Of a stretch of DNA of 62,255 bases, positions 1-9,113 are shown piece by piece. Position 1 is the stretch's first letter; every line of letters starts with the position of its first letter. Source of the DNA: Deltaproteobacteria bacterium (lineage in GTDB: Bacteria; Desulfobacterota; Binatia; UBA12015); assembly GCA_016874715.1 (NCBI GenBank), contig VGTK01000009.1:1-62255 (forward strand). Direction: 5' to 3'. Below the pieces are notes generated by a model. It made no database searches, was not told the origin of the DNA, and saw only the letters and a list, made by a program, of their open reading frames with translations. The translations under genes and the position numbers were made by a program.

Positions 1-1357
1 CGCCGGCCCACCCCGGCCGGCGCACGCGCACGGCGCGGCCGGCCGGAGCCGCGTGCACGGCCACGCGGATGCCGCCCTCGAACGGGTAGTCGCCGTGGAC
101 CTCGACGTCCCAGCCCGCACCGCGCAGACGGCACGCGAGCGGCAGGTGCAGCAGAAGATCGCCCGACGCGGCATCGACCTCCGCGACCCGACGCTCGACG
201 GTCGCGAACATGCGAGCGAGGTTCGGCGGACAGCACGGCACGTCGAACCACGCGTGGCGCCGCGCCGGGAACCACTCGCGCATCATGAGCAGCCCGTAGT
301 CGAAGCCGTACACCCAGGGGTTCGGATCGGCGGCGACCTCCGCGACCGCCTGCGGCTGCGAGTAGAACCAGCTGTCGCCGCCCGCGCCGGTGCCGCACGG
401 CACGGCGTTGAAGAGCAGCAGCTCGATCTGGTCGAGCGCGCGCGGGTCGCGGGCGAGGCGCCAGACACGCGCGCTCAGCTGCGTCGCCGCGACCGCGGCG
501 CAGCTCTCGGCGTAGGCCATCGCGTCCGGCTGCTCGAAGGGGCGCCCGACGGACTCGCCGAGCCAGCGCGCGCCCACGGCACCGGTCGGGTAGGCGTGCT
601 CGTTCACCAGCGCGTCGAAGAGGCGCGTCGCCGCGTCGGTCCAGCGCACCGCGCCCGTCGCGAGCGCGACCTCGGCGATCGCCGACACGAGGTAGAGCGC
701 GCGCACGGCGTGCCCGCCGAGCACGAAGCCGTCGAGATCCGTCCCGGCCGCCGCGAGGCGGCGCTCGACCGCCCAAGCCGCCTGCTCGACGTAGCGCGCC
801 CTCCCCGTCGCGGCCGCGAGCCGGCACAGCGCCAGCTCGACCTCCGGGTGCGTGTCGGTGCGCTCGTCGCGCCCGGGTCCGAAGGTGCCGCACAGGTGGT
901 CGGCGAGCCGCGTCGCGACGGTGAGCAATCGCTCGGAGCCCGTCGCCGCGTGGTGCGCGACCGCCGCCTCCATCAGGTGGCCGAAGCAGTAGTGCTCGTG
1001 GCCGAAGTCGAGGTCCGACCAGCGCGGCGGCGCACCCGGCGCGCCGTAGTACGTGTGCACGTACCCGTCCGGCGCCTGCACACGCTCGATCAGCTCGACC
1101 ATCGGCTCGGCGAGGTCGGAGCGTCCGGCGAGGATCGCGGCCTCGAGCCACTTGTAGACGTCGGAGTCCGAGAAGTGCATCGCGCGGCGGGCGAGGTCGG
1201 GCCGGCCCGCGAGGCGACGAAAGTTGTCGACCGCGCCCTGCTTCTCCAGCCGCTCCAGGACCACATCGAGCGTGCGCCTTCGGAGCTGGGTCGCTCGCGG
1301 CGCCCAGAAGCGGTCGCGCAGCTCGATCGAGAGCCCCGATTCCGGCGTCGGTGCCAT
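1..1357 (-). CDS. GH127 (DUF1680) beta-L-arabinofuranosidase-like protein, 3' end cut by window edge
   Basis: The ATG at 1357 opens a frame that stays open to the window edge (452 codons seen; the C-terminus is missing). The translation has the hallmark of glycoside hydrolase family 127: an E-x-C motif (about E284, C286 in AESCAA) and a CCPPNLAR motif (about C375, C376). In characterised GH127 enzymes these residues bind Zn and supply the cysteine nucleophile. YVHTYYG and CFGHLMEAAVAH also fit the (alpha/alpha)6 barrel of this family. The expected role is retaining hydrolysis of beta-L-arabinofuranosides or related plant and mucilage sugars. No signal peptide is visible at the N-terminus (MAPTPESGLSIELRDRFW), so a cytosolic location is inferred. 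No other carbohydrate-utilisation gene lies nearby. Family assignment is firm; substrate is inferred. Confidence 0.85.
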   Translation of the reverse strand, partial: MAPTPESGLSIELRDRFWAPRATQLRRRTLDVVLERLEKQGAVDNFRRLAGRPDLARRAMHFSDSDVYKWLEAAILAGRSDLAEPMVELIERVQAPDGYVHTYYGAPGAPPRWSDLDFGHEHYCFGHLMEAAVAHHAATGSERLLTVATRLADHLCGTFGPGRDERTDTHPEVELALCRLAAATGRARYVEQAAWAVERRLAAAGTDLDGFVLGGHAVRALYLVSAIAEVALATGAVRWTDAATRLFDALVNEHAYPTGAVGARWLGESVGRPFEQPDAMAYAESCAAVAATQLSARVWRLARDPRALDQIELLLFNAVPCGTGAGGDSWFYSQPQAVAEVAADPNPWVYGFDYGLLMMREWFPARRHAWFDVPCCPPNLARMFATVERRVAEVDAASGDLLLHLPLACRLRGAGWDVEVHGDYPFEGGIRVAVHAAPAGRAVRVRRPGWAG

Positions 1358-1510
1358 GCGCTTTGTGTAGTCCCGCCGCCCCCTGCACGACAAGCGCGCC
1401 TCCGCCGGACCCGCGCGCAGCAGCACGCGTCGAGATCCCGGGGGTGACGCGCCCGAGCGCGCGCGTTCCGCTGCTGGCTCCGCACGGCCGTGGCGCGCTA
1501 AGACCGGCGC

Positions 1511-2545
1511 GTGCGACTCGACCTCGGCGGCGAACCCATCCACACCCGCGCGCACGCGCTCGTCGCGACGCTGCGCGACGACGGACGCGTCGTCGCGCGC
1601 GGCTCGCTGATCGACCTGCGCACGCGCGGCTTCCTGCCCGTCGGCGGCAGCATGCAGGGGATGGGGATCATCCACCACATGGAGCTCGCGTGGCTGATCG
1701 ATCCCGCGACCGGCGTCATCGAGGAGTTCACGCCGGCGCAGCCGACGGTCGCGTTCGAGGCATCGCCCGAGACGGCGGGCGAGAGCTGCCGCGACCCGAT
1801 GGCCGCGGTGACCGCACTCGCCGGCACGCGGCTCGGCGACGGCTTCTCGGCGGCGCTCCGCGAGCGCATCGGCGGCGCGCTCGGCTGCTCGCACGTGATG
1901 ACGCTCGCGCTGTTCATGGACGCCGCGGTCCGCGCCGGGCTCGACTGGCAGCGCGCGAACGTCCCCGGGCGCTTCGCGTCACCCAGCGCGGGGACGCTCT
2001 TCCGCCGCGACCTCGTGTTCGACGGCCACGCGCACGCGGACGGCCGCGTCGCGACCGGCATGCGCATGGGCGATCTGCACTGGAACGCCGCACCGCCGAC
2101 GTCGCTCGCACCGCTGCGCTTCGCCCGACACCACGAGCTCGCAGCCGAGATCACCGCGGACCTGTGGCCCGGAAGCCTGCTCGCGATCCGCGGCGCGGAG
2201 CGCGAGCGCCGCGACGAGGCGTTCGCCGGCGTGGCATGGACCGACCGCAATCCTTGGCTCGCGGCGCTCGACGGCCTGGGACTCGCGCGCGGTGCTGCAT
2301 CCGAGCTGCAGCACCGCCTCGACGGCGCGCCGCACGCGCGTCCCTGGATCGACGCGCTGCTGATGTTCGCCCCGGCGCTCGTGCAGTGCCGCGCCGCGCA
2401 CCCGGACGCGTGGCACGAGAAGGTCCGCGCGACCGAGCGTCATCCGGGGCTGACCGCGATCCCGGACTCGTGCTGGATGTGGCGCCGCGGCGGCGCGCTC
2501 GAGCGCATCCGCGAGCGCCACGGCGCGGTGAAGGGCGGGCGCTGA
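1511..2545 (+). CDS. DUF2889 family protein
   Basis: A GTG at 1511 gives a 344-residue protein starting MRLDLGGEPIHTRAH. It has blocks I associate with DUF2889: GSLIDLRTRGF, GIIHHMELAW, ETAGESCRDP and GCSHVMTLAL. The family has no established biochemical function. The conserved His pair (IHHM), the Cys of AGESC and the CSH motif could be metal or thiol sites, but that is inference. The gene stands alone, divergent from the GH127 gene, with about 150 bp between the two starts. No signal peptide or membrane segment is seen. The GTG was chosen because it is the first in-frame start immediately ahead of the conserved N-terminus. Confidence 0.75.
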   Translation: MRLDLGGEPIHTRAHALVATLRDDGRVVARGSLIDLRTRGFLPVGGSMQGMGIIHHMELAWLIDPATGVIEEFTPAQPTVAFEASPETAGESCRDPMAAVTALAGTRLGDGFSAALRERIGGALGCSHVMTLALFMDAAVRAGLDWQRANVPGRFASPSAGTLFRRDLVFDGHAHADGRVATGMRMGDLHWNAAPPTSLAPLRFARHHELAAEITADLWPGSLLAIRGAERERRDEAFAGVAWTDRNPWLAALDGLGLARGAASELQHRLDGAPHARPWIDALLMFAPALVQCRAAHPDAWHEKVRATERHPGLTAIPDSCWMWRRGGALERIRERHGAVKGGR

Positions 2546-2600
2546 AGCTCCGGAGGCCGCGCGATCGTCCGACCGCGCGGCCTCCGGACAGCTCGCCTCG

Positions 2601-4283
2601 TCAGGCCGAGGCCGCCACCTCGCCGATGCCGCCGGTGCGCGCGTGCGGCAGGGTCGCGACGTCGCTCGAGCGCTTCATCGACGGCCCCTCGTCGGTCCAC
2701 GCCCACGTGCAGCGCCCGTCCTCGACGTCGAAGCGCAGGAAGCGCTCCTTCAGACCGTGGCGCAGCGCGCGCTCGATCGCGTCCGGCTTCTGCTCGGTGC
2801 GCGCGTGGATCCGCGCGCCGAGCTCGGCGATCGCCGCGGCCTCGACGTCGTCGCTGCCGGTGTCGCCGAGCCGGAGGTCCCAGCTGCCGTCGGTCTCGAG
2901 CAGGTCCTCCATCATGACCGCGTAGTACACGCCGTGGCGCTCGACCCGGTAGTACGTCTCGAGGTCCTCGGCGCTCGCGGTGCCGTTGCCGATGCGCTCG
3001 GCCATGTCCCAGAAGCGCTGCTTCGCGCGCTCCTCCATCTCCATCGCGATCGCCTCCTGGATCTCGTTGCTGACGGCGTCGTTCTCGGTGATGGCGTGGT
3101 TGGCGTGGAACTGCGACCAGTCGTCGGTGAGCAGCTTGATGCCGTACTTCTCGCGCTGCTCGTAGACGGCGGTGCCGGGGAACGGGGCCAGCATGTGCAC
3201 GCCGGTCTCGCAGCCCATGTCGGCGAGCTTGCGCGAGAACTCGTGCAGCTCGCGCAGCGTCTCCGGCGTCTCGCCGGGGAGCCCGATGATGAACGAGCCG
3301 TGCGGCTGCACGCCGGCCTCGTTGCACATCTGCACCGCCTCGATGATCTTCGGAATCTTCGTGCCCTTCTTCACCGTCTTGAGGATGTCGGCGTTCGCGG
3401 ACTCGAGGCCGAAGCTCACCAGGATGCAGCCCGCCTCCTTCATCTTCTTCAGCAGCGGGACGTCCACCGTGTTGACGTTCGAGAAGCTCGTCCAGGTGAC
3501 CTTGAGGCCGCGCGCGAGGATCTCGTCGCACACCGCGTGCGCGTGATCTTTCCGCGCGGTGAAGAGGTCGTCGGCGAGGTTGAGCCGCTTGAAGCCGAGC
3601 GATGCCACGTGCTGCATCTCGTCGACCACGCTCTTGGCTTGACGGTAGCGGATCTTCGCGCCGACCAGCTGGCGTCCGGTGCAGAAGATGCACTGGAACG
3701 GGCAGCCGCGGCTCGTCGTCATCGAGATCGGCAGGTCGAGCGCGCGATAGCGGCCGAGCGGCACCAGGTGACGCGACGGCACGGGCAGCGTGTCGACGTC
3801 GATCCAGTAGCCGCGCGCGCCCGTGGTACGGATCTCGCCGTTCTCGCGGTACGTCAGGCCCGGGACCTTCGAGAAGTCACGGCCGTTCTCGAACGCCCGC
3901 ACGATGTCGACGATGGTCTCCTCGCCCTCGCCCAGTGCGACGAGATCGAGCTCGGGGTGCTTGGTCAGCGTCTGCTCGGCGCAGAAGCTGACGTGCGCGC
4001 CGCCCATCGCGGTGAAGATCGACGGATCGATCTCCTTGACGCTGCGGATGACCGAGATCGCCGAATCGAAGGTCATCGTGACCGACGTCGCGCCGACGAT
4101 GTCGGGCTGGAAGTCGTCGAGGATGCGCTCGAGCTTCCTGCGGTCGCAGGCGCTGACGACCAGGTCGAGCACACGCACTTCGACGCCGATGCGCTCGAGC
4201 GCAGCGGCCAGATACGAGATCCCGAGCGGTGGCGAGGGGATCTCGGCGACGGGGTAGAAAGGGTTCACCAGCAGAAAGCGCAT
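2601..4283 (-). CDS. B12-binding-domain radical SAM protein
   Basis: 560 residues from the ATG at 4283 (MRFLLVNPFYPVAEIPSPPLG), preceded by a GGAGG ribosome site 5-9 nt upstream; an in-frame start 16 codons earlier lacks one. The N-terminal ~160 residues form a Rossmann-like B12-binding fold (LGISYLAAAL, PDIVGATSVTMTF, GGAHVSFC, LGEGEETI). This is followed by a radical SAM barrel with the cluster motif C194-x3-C198-x2-C201 in RGCPFQCIFCTGR, then RLNLADDLFT, SFGLESAN and FIIGLPGET. The cobalamin-ligand motif DxHxxG is not visible, as in other members of this broad BchE/P-methylase-like class. A C-terminal ~150-residue extension is not recognised. The likely reaction is radical methylation or ring rearrangement of an unknown substrate. 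The gene is divergent from an SDR. Confidence 0.85.
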   Translation of the reverse strand: MRFLLVNPFYPVAEIPSPPLGISYLAAALERIGVEVRVLDLVVSACDRRKLERILDDFQPDIVGATSVTMTFDSAISVIRSVKEIDPSIFTAMGGAHVSFCAEQTLTKHPELDLVALGEGEETIVDIVRAFENGRDFSKVPGLTYRENGEIRTTGARGYWIDVDTLPVPSRHLVPLGRYRALDLPISMTTSRGCPFQCIFCTGRQLVGAKIRYRQAKSVVDEMQHVASLGFKRLNLADDLFTARKDHAHAVCDEILARGLKVTWTSFSNVNTVDVPLLKKMKEAGCILVSFGLESANADILKTVKKGTKIPKIIEAVQMCNEAGVQPHGSFIIGLPGETPETLRELHEFSRKLADMGCETGVHMLAPFPGTAVYEQREKYGIKLLTDDWSQFHANHAITENDAVSNEIQEAIAMEMEERAKQRFWDMAERIGNGTASAEDLETYYRVERHGVYYAVMMEDLLETDGSWDLRLGDTGSDDVEAAAIAELGARIHARTEQKPDAIERALRHGLKERFLRFDVEDGRCTWAWTDEGPSMKRSSDVATLPHARTGGIGEVAASA

Positions 4284-4296
4284 CGACTGCCTCCGT

Positions 4297-4325
4297 ACCC
4301 TCGCCTTCGGTGGCGGGGCGAGGGT
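4297..4325 (-). promoter_or_regulatory. Leader hairpin upstream of the radical SAM gene
   Basis: A perfect 9-bp inverted repeat (ACCCTCGCC ... GGCGAGGGT, 11-nt loop) sits directly upstream of the GGAGG ribosome site of the radical SAM gene. It could affect translation initiation, or could be chance in GC-rich DNA. No cobalamin-riboswitch B12 box was found around it. Confidence 0.25.
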
Positions 4326-4441
4326 CATCATGCACGGAGCAGCCCCCGGAGGCGAGCCCTTCGCGCGCGGAACTGCGCCCGGGGCGCAGGCCCGGCCGCA
4401 ATGCGTGCAACGAGCCCCCGACGGGGATATGGGGGCCTGCC

Positions 4442-5269
4442 ATGATCGTGTCGGGGATCGCGCTCGTCACCGGAGCGAGCCGGGGCATCGGCCGCGCCGT
4501 GGCACTGGAGCTGGCGGCGCGGGGCTTCGAGGTGGTCGCGACCATGCGCGAGCCGGCGGCCGGTGCCGATCTTCCCGGCCGGGCCGCTGCCCTGGGAGGT
4601 CGTCTGCGCGTCGCGGCCCTCGATGTCGACCGCCCCGCGACCATCGCCATCCCCGACGGGATTCGCGTGCTGGTCAACAACGCCGGCATCGAGTGCGCGA
4701 ACCTGCCCGTCGAAGCGCAACCGGCCGAGGACTGGCGACGCGTCTTCGAGACCAACGTGTTCGGCCTCGCCGAGGTGACGCGGCGCGCCGTGCCGGCGCT
4801 GCGCGCGGCCGGCGGCGGCGTGGTGTGCAACGTGACCTCGTCGTCGCTGCTGGCCCCGGTCCCGTTCTACGCGGTGTACCGCGCGAGCAAGGCGGCCGTC
4901 GCAGCACTCGGGGAATCGCTGCGCGCGGAGCTCGCGCCGCTCGGCATCCGGGTGCTGGAGGTGCTGCCCGGACCGATCGACACCGACATGCTCGCCGGCT
5001 CCGCGCGTACGCCCGAGGCCTGCGCGTTCCCCGAGTACCGACCCGCTGCCGAGGCGCTGCACGCGGCCCGGACGGCGCTCGACGACATGGTGACGGCGCC
5101 GGCGGAGGCGGCGCGCCGCATCGTCGACGCGATCCTCGACGACGACGCGCCGCTGCGCGTCGCCTGCGACCCCATGGGCGAGGCGATGCTGTCCGGGAGC
5201 GACGCCGCGGGCGCCGAGTCGCGCCTGGCGGCGTTCATCGCGGGGCTCGCCGGCCGCCCCGCGCGCTGA
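4442..5269 (+). CDS. Short-chain dehydrogenase/reductase (classical SDR)
   Basis: A 275-residue protein from the ATG at 4442. It has the cofactor-binding glycine motif TGASRGIG (residues 10-17), NNAG at 79-82, a serine cluster at 133-135, and the catalytic Y146-x3-K150 (YRASK). These are the classical SDR features for NAD(P)(H)-dependent oxidation or reduction of an alcohol, ketone or sugar. The PGPIDTDM segment after the active site is typical. Specificity cannot be read from sequence; after the second strand there is no clear acidic residue marking NAD preference (VVATMREP, with Arg, suggests NADP). Divergent from the radical SAM gene; convergent with a decayed fragment whose reading frame begins to overlap its 3' end. 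Confidence 0.9.
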   Translation: MIVSGIALVTGASRGIGRAVALELAARGFEVVATMREPAAGADLPGRAAALGGRLRVAALDVDRPATIAIPDGIRVLVNNAGIECANLPVEAQPAEDWRRVFETNVFGLAEVTRRAVPALRAAGGGVVCNVTSSSLLAPVPFYAVYRASKAAVAALGESLRAELAPLGIRVLEVLPGPIDTDMLAGSARTPEACAFPEYRPAAEALHAARTALDDMVTAPAEAARRIVDAILDDDAPLRVACDPMGEAMLSGSDAAGAESRLAAFIAGLAGRPAR

Positions 5270-6109
5270 CCCGCGGCACGCTCGGTCGCAGGGCTGGTGA
5301 TACGCATCGGACGCGAGCAGGCGCGCGGTGCACGCCGCCACCTGCTCCGCCGTGATCGGCACGAGATTCGGCGCTCCCGAGCAGGTGCCCGTGTCGTTGG
5401 GGTCGAGGTCGGGGAGCAGCAGGCACGAGTTGCCGTTGAAGATCCCGGCGCCACCGCGCGGCAGCGTGAAGACCTGGCCCATCGGTCCGAGCAGATCGCA
5501 CGTGTCGGTCGCCGAGATGCTCGGCACCGGCGCGTCGCACACCACACCGTCGCGCCCGTTCGCGTCGAAGTAGCCCGGCGGGAACGCCGCGTCGATCGTG
5601 GCGGCCGTCCAGCAGGGGCAGGTGCCGAGCAGCATGCCGCGGAAGGTGACGGCGGCCTGCTCTAGGCTGCTCGAGACGTCGTCGCCGGTGCTCGTCGACA
5701 GGCAGTCGCCGCGCTGCGCCGCGCGGACGAACCGCGCACCCAGCTCGGTGCGCGCGTCGGCGACCGCGGCCGCGAGTCGGACCGGATCGGGCGTCCGCGC
5801 GTCGCGCAGGTGTGCGCGCACGAGCCGCGCGATCGCTCGGCTCGCCGCGCCGAGCTGCCGCGCGGTGCAGGCCGACGGCGCCGGACCACCCGGCAGCAGG
5901 GCGCTGCGCAGCGTCGTGACCGTGCTCGCGGCGGCTTCACCGAGAATCGCGGAATCGCCCACCGTGCTGCAGGCGCCACCCGCCTCGATGCGTGGGAACG
6001 CCGCGTCGCGCCGCAAGGCCGCCTGCAGGTGGCGCGACGGGGGGCGAGTCCGTTCGAGACGACCTTCTCCGGCACCGACGGGAGCGGTTCGGCAGCGTGA
6101 ATGTCCGTG
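5270..6109 (-). pseudogene. Truncated secreted-type protein with tandem Cys modules
   Basis: The frame runs in from a stop at 6110-6112 and has no signal peptide or convincing start (first start is a TTG at 6016). It contains two visible copies of a ~70-residue module: one around AGGACSTVGDSAILGEAA and one around RGDCLSTSTGDDVSSSLEQAA. Each is a Gly-Cys-x-GD segment followed by a helical stretch. A Cys-rich C-terminal part follows (TCPCWTAATIDAAF, GNSCLLLPDLDPN, EQVAACTARLLASDAYH). After about 5280 the frame has no stop and continues antisense into the SDR gene, so both ends look lost. I read it as a remnant of a larger exported multi-module protein. A real gene using an unseen upstream exporter start is less likely. 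Confidence 0.45.
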
Positions 6110-6244
6110 CTACCAACGCTTGCGGCGCATGGTTCAGCGCCCGGGTAGCGGCGGGAAAGGCGCGGGCGTCTCGCGGACGCGCCGCCCGCGACCGCCCGGG
6201 CCGACTGCGCGTCCACCTCGAGAGAAACCGCACAGGAGCAAGAG

Positions 6245-7876
6245 ATGACGACCCGGGACGAGAGCTACGACGTGATCGTCATCGGCGCCGGCGTCAGCGG
6301 GATGTACGCACTGCACCACCTCCGCGGGATGGGCCTCGCGGTGCGCGTGTACGACGGCGCCGCCGATGTCGGCGGCACGTGGTGGTACAACCGCTACCCC
6401 GGCGCGCGCGTCGATGGTCCCGGCAGCCCGTTCTACTGCTACACGTTCTCCGACGAGCTCATGCAGGAATGGGATTGGGAGGAGACCCAGTCCGACTGGG
6501 CGGCGGTGCTCGCGTACCTCCGCCACGTCGCCGACAAGTTCGATCTGCGGCGCGACATCCAGTTCGAGACCTGGGTACGCGACGCTCGTTACGACGAGGC
6601 GGCGCAGCGCTGGACGGTGGAGACCGATCGCGGAGACAGCGCGACCGCGCCGTTCCTCATCTGTGCGGTCGGCGCTCTCTCGGCCGCGAACATCCCGAAC
6701 ATCCCCGGGATCGACGAGTTCGCGGGCGAGCGCTACCACACCGGCCGCTGGCCGCACCACCCGGTCAGCTTCGCGGGCAAGCGCGTGGCCGTGCTCGGCA
6801 CTGGCTCGTCGGGAATCCAGTCGATCCCGGAGATCGCGAAGACCGCCGCGCACGTGACCGTGCTCCAGCGCACGCCGCAGTACTCCGCGCCGGCGGCCAA
6901 CCGCCCGCTCGCGCCGCAGGAGCAAGCGGCGGCGCGCGCCGACTTCGCGAAGATCCGTGCGACGATGCTCGCGAACATGGGCGGGTTCCCCTTCGACCCG
7001 AATCCGCGGGCGTCCCTCGAGCACGGCCGCGAGCAGCGGCGCGCCCTCTACGAAAAGCTGTGGCAGCGCGGCGGCTTCCGCTTCTTCCTCGACGGCTACA
7101 ACGACGTCGCGACGAGCGAGGAATCCAACGCCGTGCTGGCCGAGTTCTTTCGCGACAAGATCCGCGAGGTCGTGCGCGACCCCGAGACCGCGCGGAAGCT
7201 GCTGCCCGACTATTTCGTGATGACCAAGCGACCGGTCCTCGACGACGGCTACTTCGAGACCTTCAACCGCGACAACGTCACCCTGGTCGACCTGCGCGAG
7301 GACCCGATCGAGCGCTTCACGCGCAGCAGCGTGGTGACGCGATCGGGGGAGCACCCGATCGACATGCTCGTGCTGGCGACGGGGTTCGACGCGATCAGCG
7401 GCTCGATGCTGCGGCTCGATCCCCGGGGACGCGCCGGCGTTCGCCTGAAGGAGCGGTGGCACGACCGCTTCCACAACTACCTCGGCATGATGATCGCCGG
7501 CTTTCCCAACCTGTTCATGATCCACGGGCCCGGCTCGCCCGGCGTCCTCTACAACATGCCGCTCGGCGCCGAGCGCCAGATGGGCTGGATCGCCGACTTC
7601 ATCAGCCACCTCGAGAAGCGCGGCGTGGGCGCCGCCGAGCCGACGACGGAGAGCGAGACCGCGTGGTCCGCAGAAGTCGACGGGATCGCGAGCATGACCC
7701 TGTTCCCGCGCACGAGCTCGTGGTGGACGGGCGCGAACATCGAGGGCAAGCCGCGCTACTTCTCCACGTATCTCGGCGGCTCGATGTATTACGCGCGCAT
7801 CGCCGACATCGCGGCGCAGGGCTACGCCGGGTTCTCGTTCGAGCCGGCGCGCGCGGGCGGCGTCGCGGGCAGGTGA
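6245..7876 (+). CDS. Baeyer-Villiger monooxygenase (class B flavoprotein)
   Basis: 543 residues from an ATG preceded by a GGAGCAAGAG ribosome site. An FAD-binding GAGVSG (residues 14-19) is followed by the GGTWWYNRYPGARVD region typical of cyclohexanone/phenylacetone monooxygenase relatives. The BVMO fingerprint F-x-G-x3-H-x3-W-P is intact at 159-170 (FAGERYHTGRWP), and the second Rossmann motif GTGSSG (185-190) should bind NADPH. ATGFDAISG near the C-terminal third is also typical. It should insert oxygen next to a ketone to give an ester or lactone; the substrate is unknown. The gene is followed after 110 bp by an unrecognised gene on the same strand, possibly a partner. Confidence 0.92.
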   Translation: MTTRDESYDVIVIGAGVSGMYALHHLRGMGLAVRVYDGAADVGGTWWYNRYPGARVDGPGSPFYCYTFSDELMQEWDWEETQSDWAAVLAYLRHVADKFDLRRDIQFETWVRDARYDEAAQRWTVETDRGDSATAPFLICAVGALSAANIPNIPGIDEFAGERYHTGRWPHHPVSFAGKRVAVLGTGSSGIQSIPEIAKTAAHVTVLQRTPQYSAPAANRPLAPQEQAAARADFAKIRATMLANMGGFPFDPNPRASLEHGREQRRALYEKLWQRGGFRFFLDGYNDVATSEESNAVLAEFFRDKIREVVRDPETARKLLPDYFVMTKRPVLDDGYFETFNRDNVTLVDLREDPIERFTRSSVVTRSGEHPIDMLVLATGFDAISGSMLRLDPRGRAGVRLKERWHDRFHNYLGMMIAGFPNLFMIHGPGSPGVLYNMPLGAERQMGWIADFISHLEKRGVGAAEPTTESETAWSAEVDGIASMTLFPRTSSWWTGANIEGKPRYFSTYLGGSMYYARIADIAAQGYAGFSFEPARAGGVAGR

Positions 7877-7986
7877 CGGATGCCCTGATGGCCGGCGTCG
7901 GGCGGCCACGACGCGCTCGACGGCATCGACCCCGCGGGCCCAGCGGCGCATGATCGCCGCCTCGCGCGAGACGACTGGAGCGCAGC

Positions 7987-8910
7987 ATGACTCTCGAGGT
8001 AAGCATGGACGAGGCACGCGCGAGTCGCTCGATGGCCGAGACGCAGGGCGCCACGCCACCGACCTGGCGCGGCCGCTCGCGCCGGCGGCTGCTGGCCGAC
8101 GTCGTCGGCGGGCCGCGCCAGAACCTGGACAAGCTGCGCCAGCTCGCCGCGCTCGGCGCCGCATTCTTCCGGCCGGCGCTGGTGCGCGCGCGGCTAGAGC
8201 GCCTGCGCGACCTCGGCCACGTCGACGCGATGCCGACCATCCCGCAGCTCCTGGTCGCGGGCCGCGACCAGATGATGGTCAGCGCCGCCGAGGAGACGCG
8301 GATCTTCTACCGCAGCCAGGGGATCCCGTGGGTGTTCCACAACCTGCGCCGCTTCGTCTCCGGGCCCGCGACGATGCTCGATCCGGTCGGCCTGTTCGCG
8401 CCGCGCGACGCGATCGCGCACCACGTGCTGCAGACCTTCCACCGCCACGCGGTGTACGACCTCGTGCTGCTGCGCGCGCACGAGGGCGGCGTCGAGGCGA
8501 TGGCGCTGCAGGCGCAGCAGATCCTGGACGGCACCCACCCCCACCAGCGCGCGCTGACGTCGCTCATGGAGGACGGCTCGTGCCACGCACGCCTGCCGCG
8601 CGACATCGCGGCCTTCGCGGCCGACCCGCACGCGGCACCGCGGCCGATCCCGCCCGGCCTCGTCGACGAGCCCGACCTGATGATCGGCATGGACCAGTTC
8701 AAGGACATCGGCGGTTTCGCGCGCTACGCGTCCCGGCTCGACGTCGGCGTCGCCGGCGCGGTCGGCGCGTGGCTCGCGGTCGCCTTCGACGAGACGCTGG
8801 GCGGACTTTTGGGCGTCAAGCTCGGGCCACGGTGCGTGGCGCGCGCGGCGTGCGATGCGGAGATCGTGGCGCGCCACGCGGCCGCGTCGCCGTCGGAGTG
8901 CGCGGGCTGA
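7987..8910 (+). CDS. Conserved-looking protein of unknown function downstream of BVMO
   Basis: 307 residues from the ATG at 7987; a second in-frame ATG lies 7 codons in (MDEARASRS). I do not recognise a named domain. The composition is that of a soluble, mostly helical protein. The central region is strongly patterned and histidine-rich: IFYRSQGIPWVFHN, AHHVLQTFHRHAVYDLVLLRAHEGG and GTHPHQRALTS. The clustered His and acidic residues could be a metal or heme site (inference). The first ~25 residues are basic and look disordered. The spacing to the upstream BVMO and the shared strand suggest co-expression. No signal peptide or transmembrane helix. Confidence 0.6.
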   Translation: MTLEVSMDEARASRSMAETQGATPPTWRGRSRRRLLADVVGGPRQNLDKLRQLAALGAAFFRPALVRARLERLRDLGHVDAMPTIPQLLVAGRDQMMVSAAEETRIFYRSQGIPWVFHNLRRFVSGPATMLDPVGLFAPRDAIAHHVLQTFHRHAVYDLVLLRAHEGGVEAMALQAQQILDGTHPHQRALTSLMEDGSCHARLPRDIAAFAADPHAAPRPIPPGLVDEPDLMIGMDQFKDIGGFARYASRLDVGVAGAVGAWLAVAFDETLGGLLGVKLGPRCVARAACDAEIVARHAAASPSECAG

Positions 8911-9113
8911 CCGGGCAGAGCTGCTGCCGTTGGAGCGCGACTCCACGCAGAAGCTCCTGCTGGGCCCTCGGCCCGACGCCAACACCGGGAGATGGATCGA
9001 CGACGGCTTCGTCCTCGAGGAAGCGCACGTGATGCGAATGGTTCAGCAGCGCAGGTTCGCGCGCGGCGGCGGGTCGTCCACGAGGCGGTGCACCGCGCGC
9101 CGCGGCAGGGGCG

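Noticed and set aside
53..1447. Long plus-strand ORF over the GH127 gene
   Set aside because: Arg/Val-rich shadow translation; the minus-strand frame carries the conserved GH127 motifs.
8911..9113. Short coding-like stretch after the BVMO partner (LLGPRPDANTGRWIDDGFVLEE)
   Set aside because: Codon choice looks coding but there is no start, no family match and less than 60 codons; possibly a gene relic, not enough to call.
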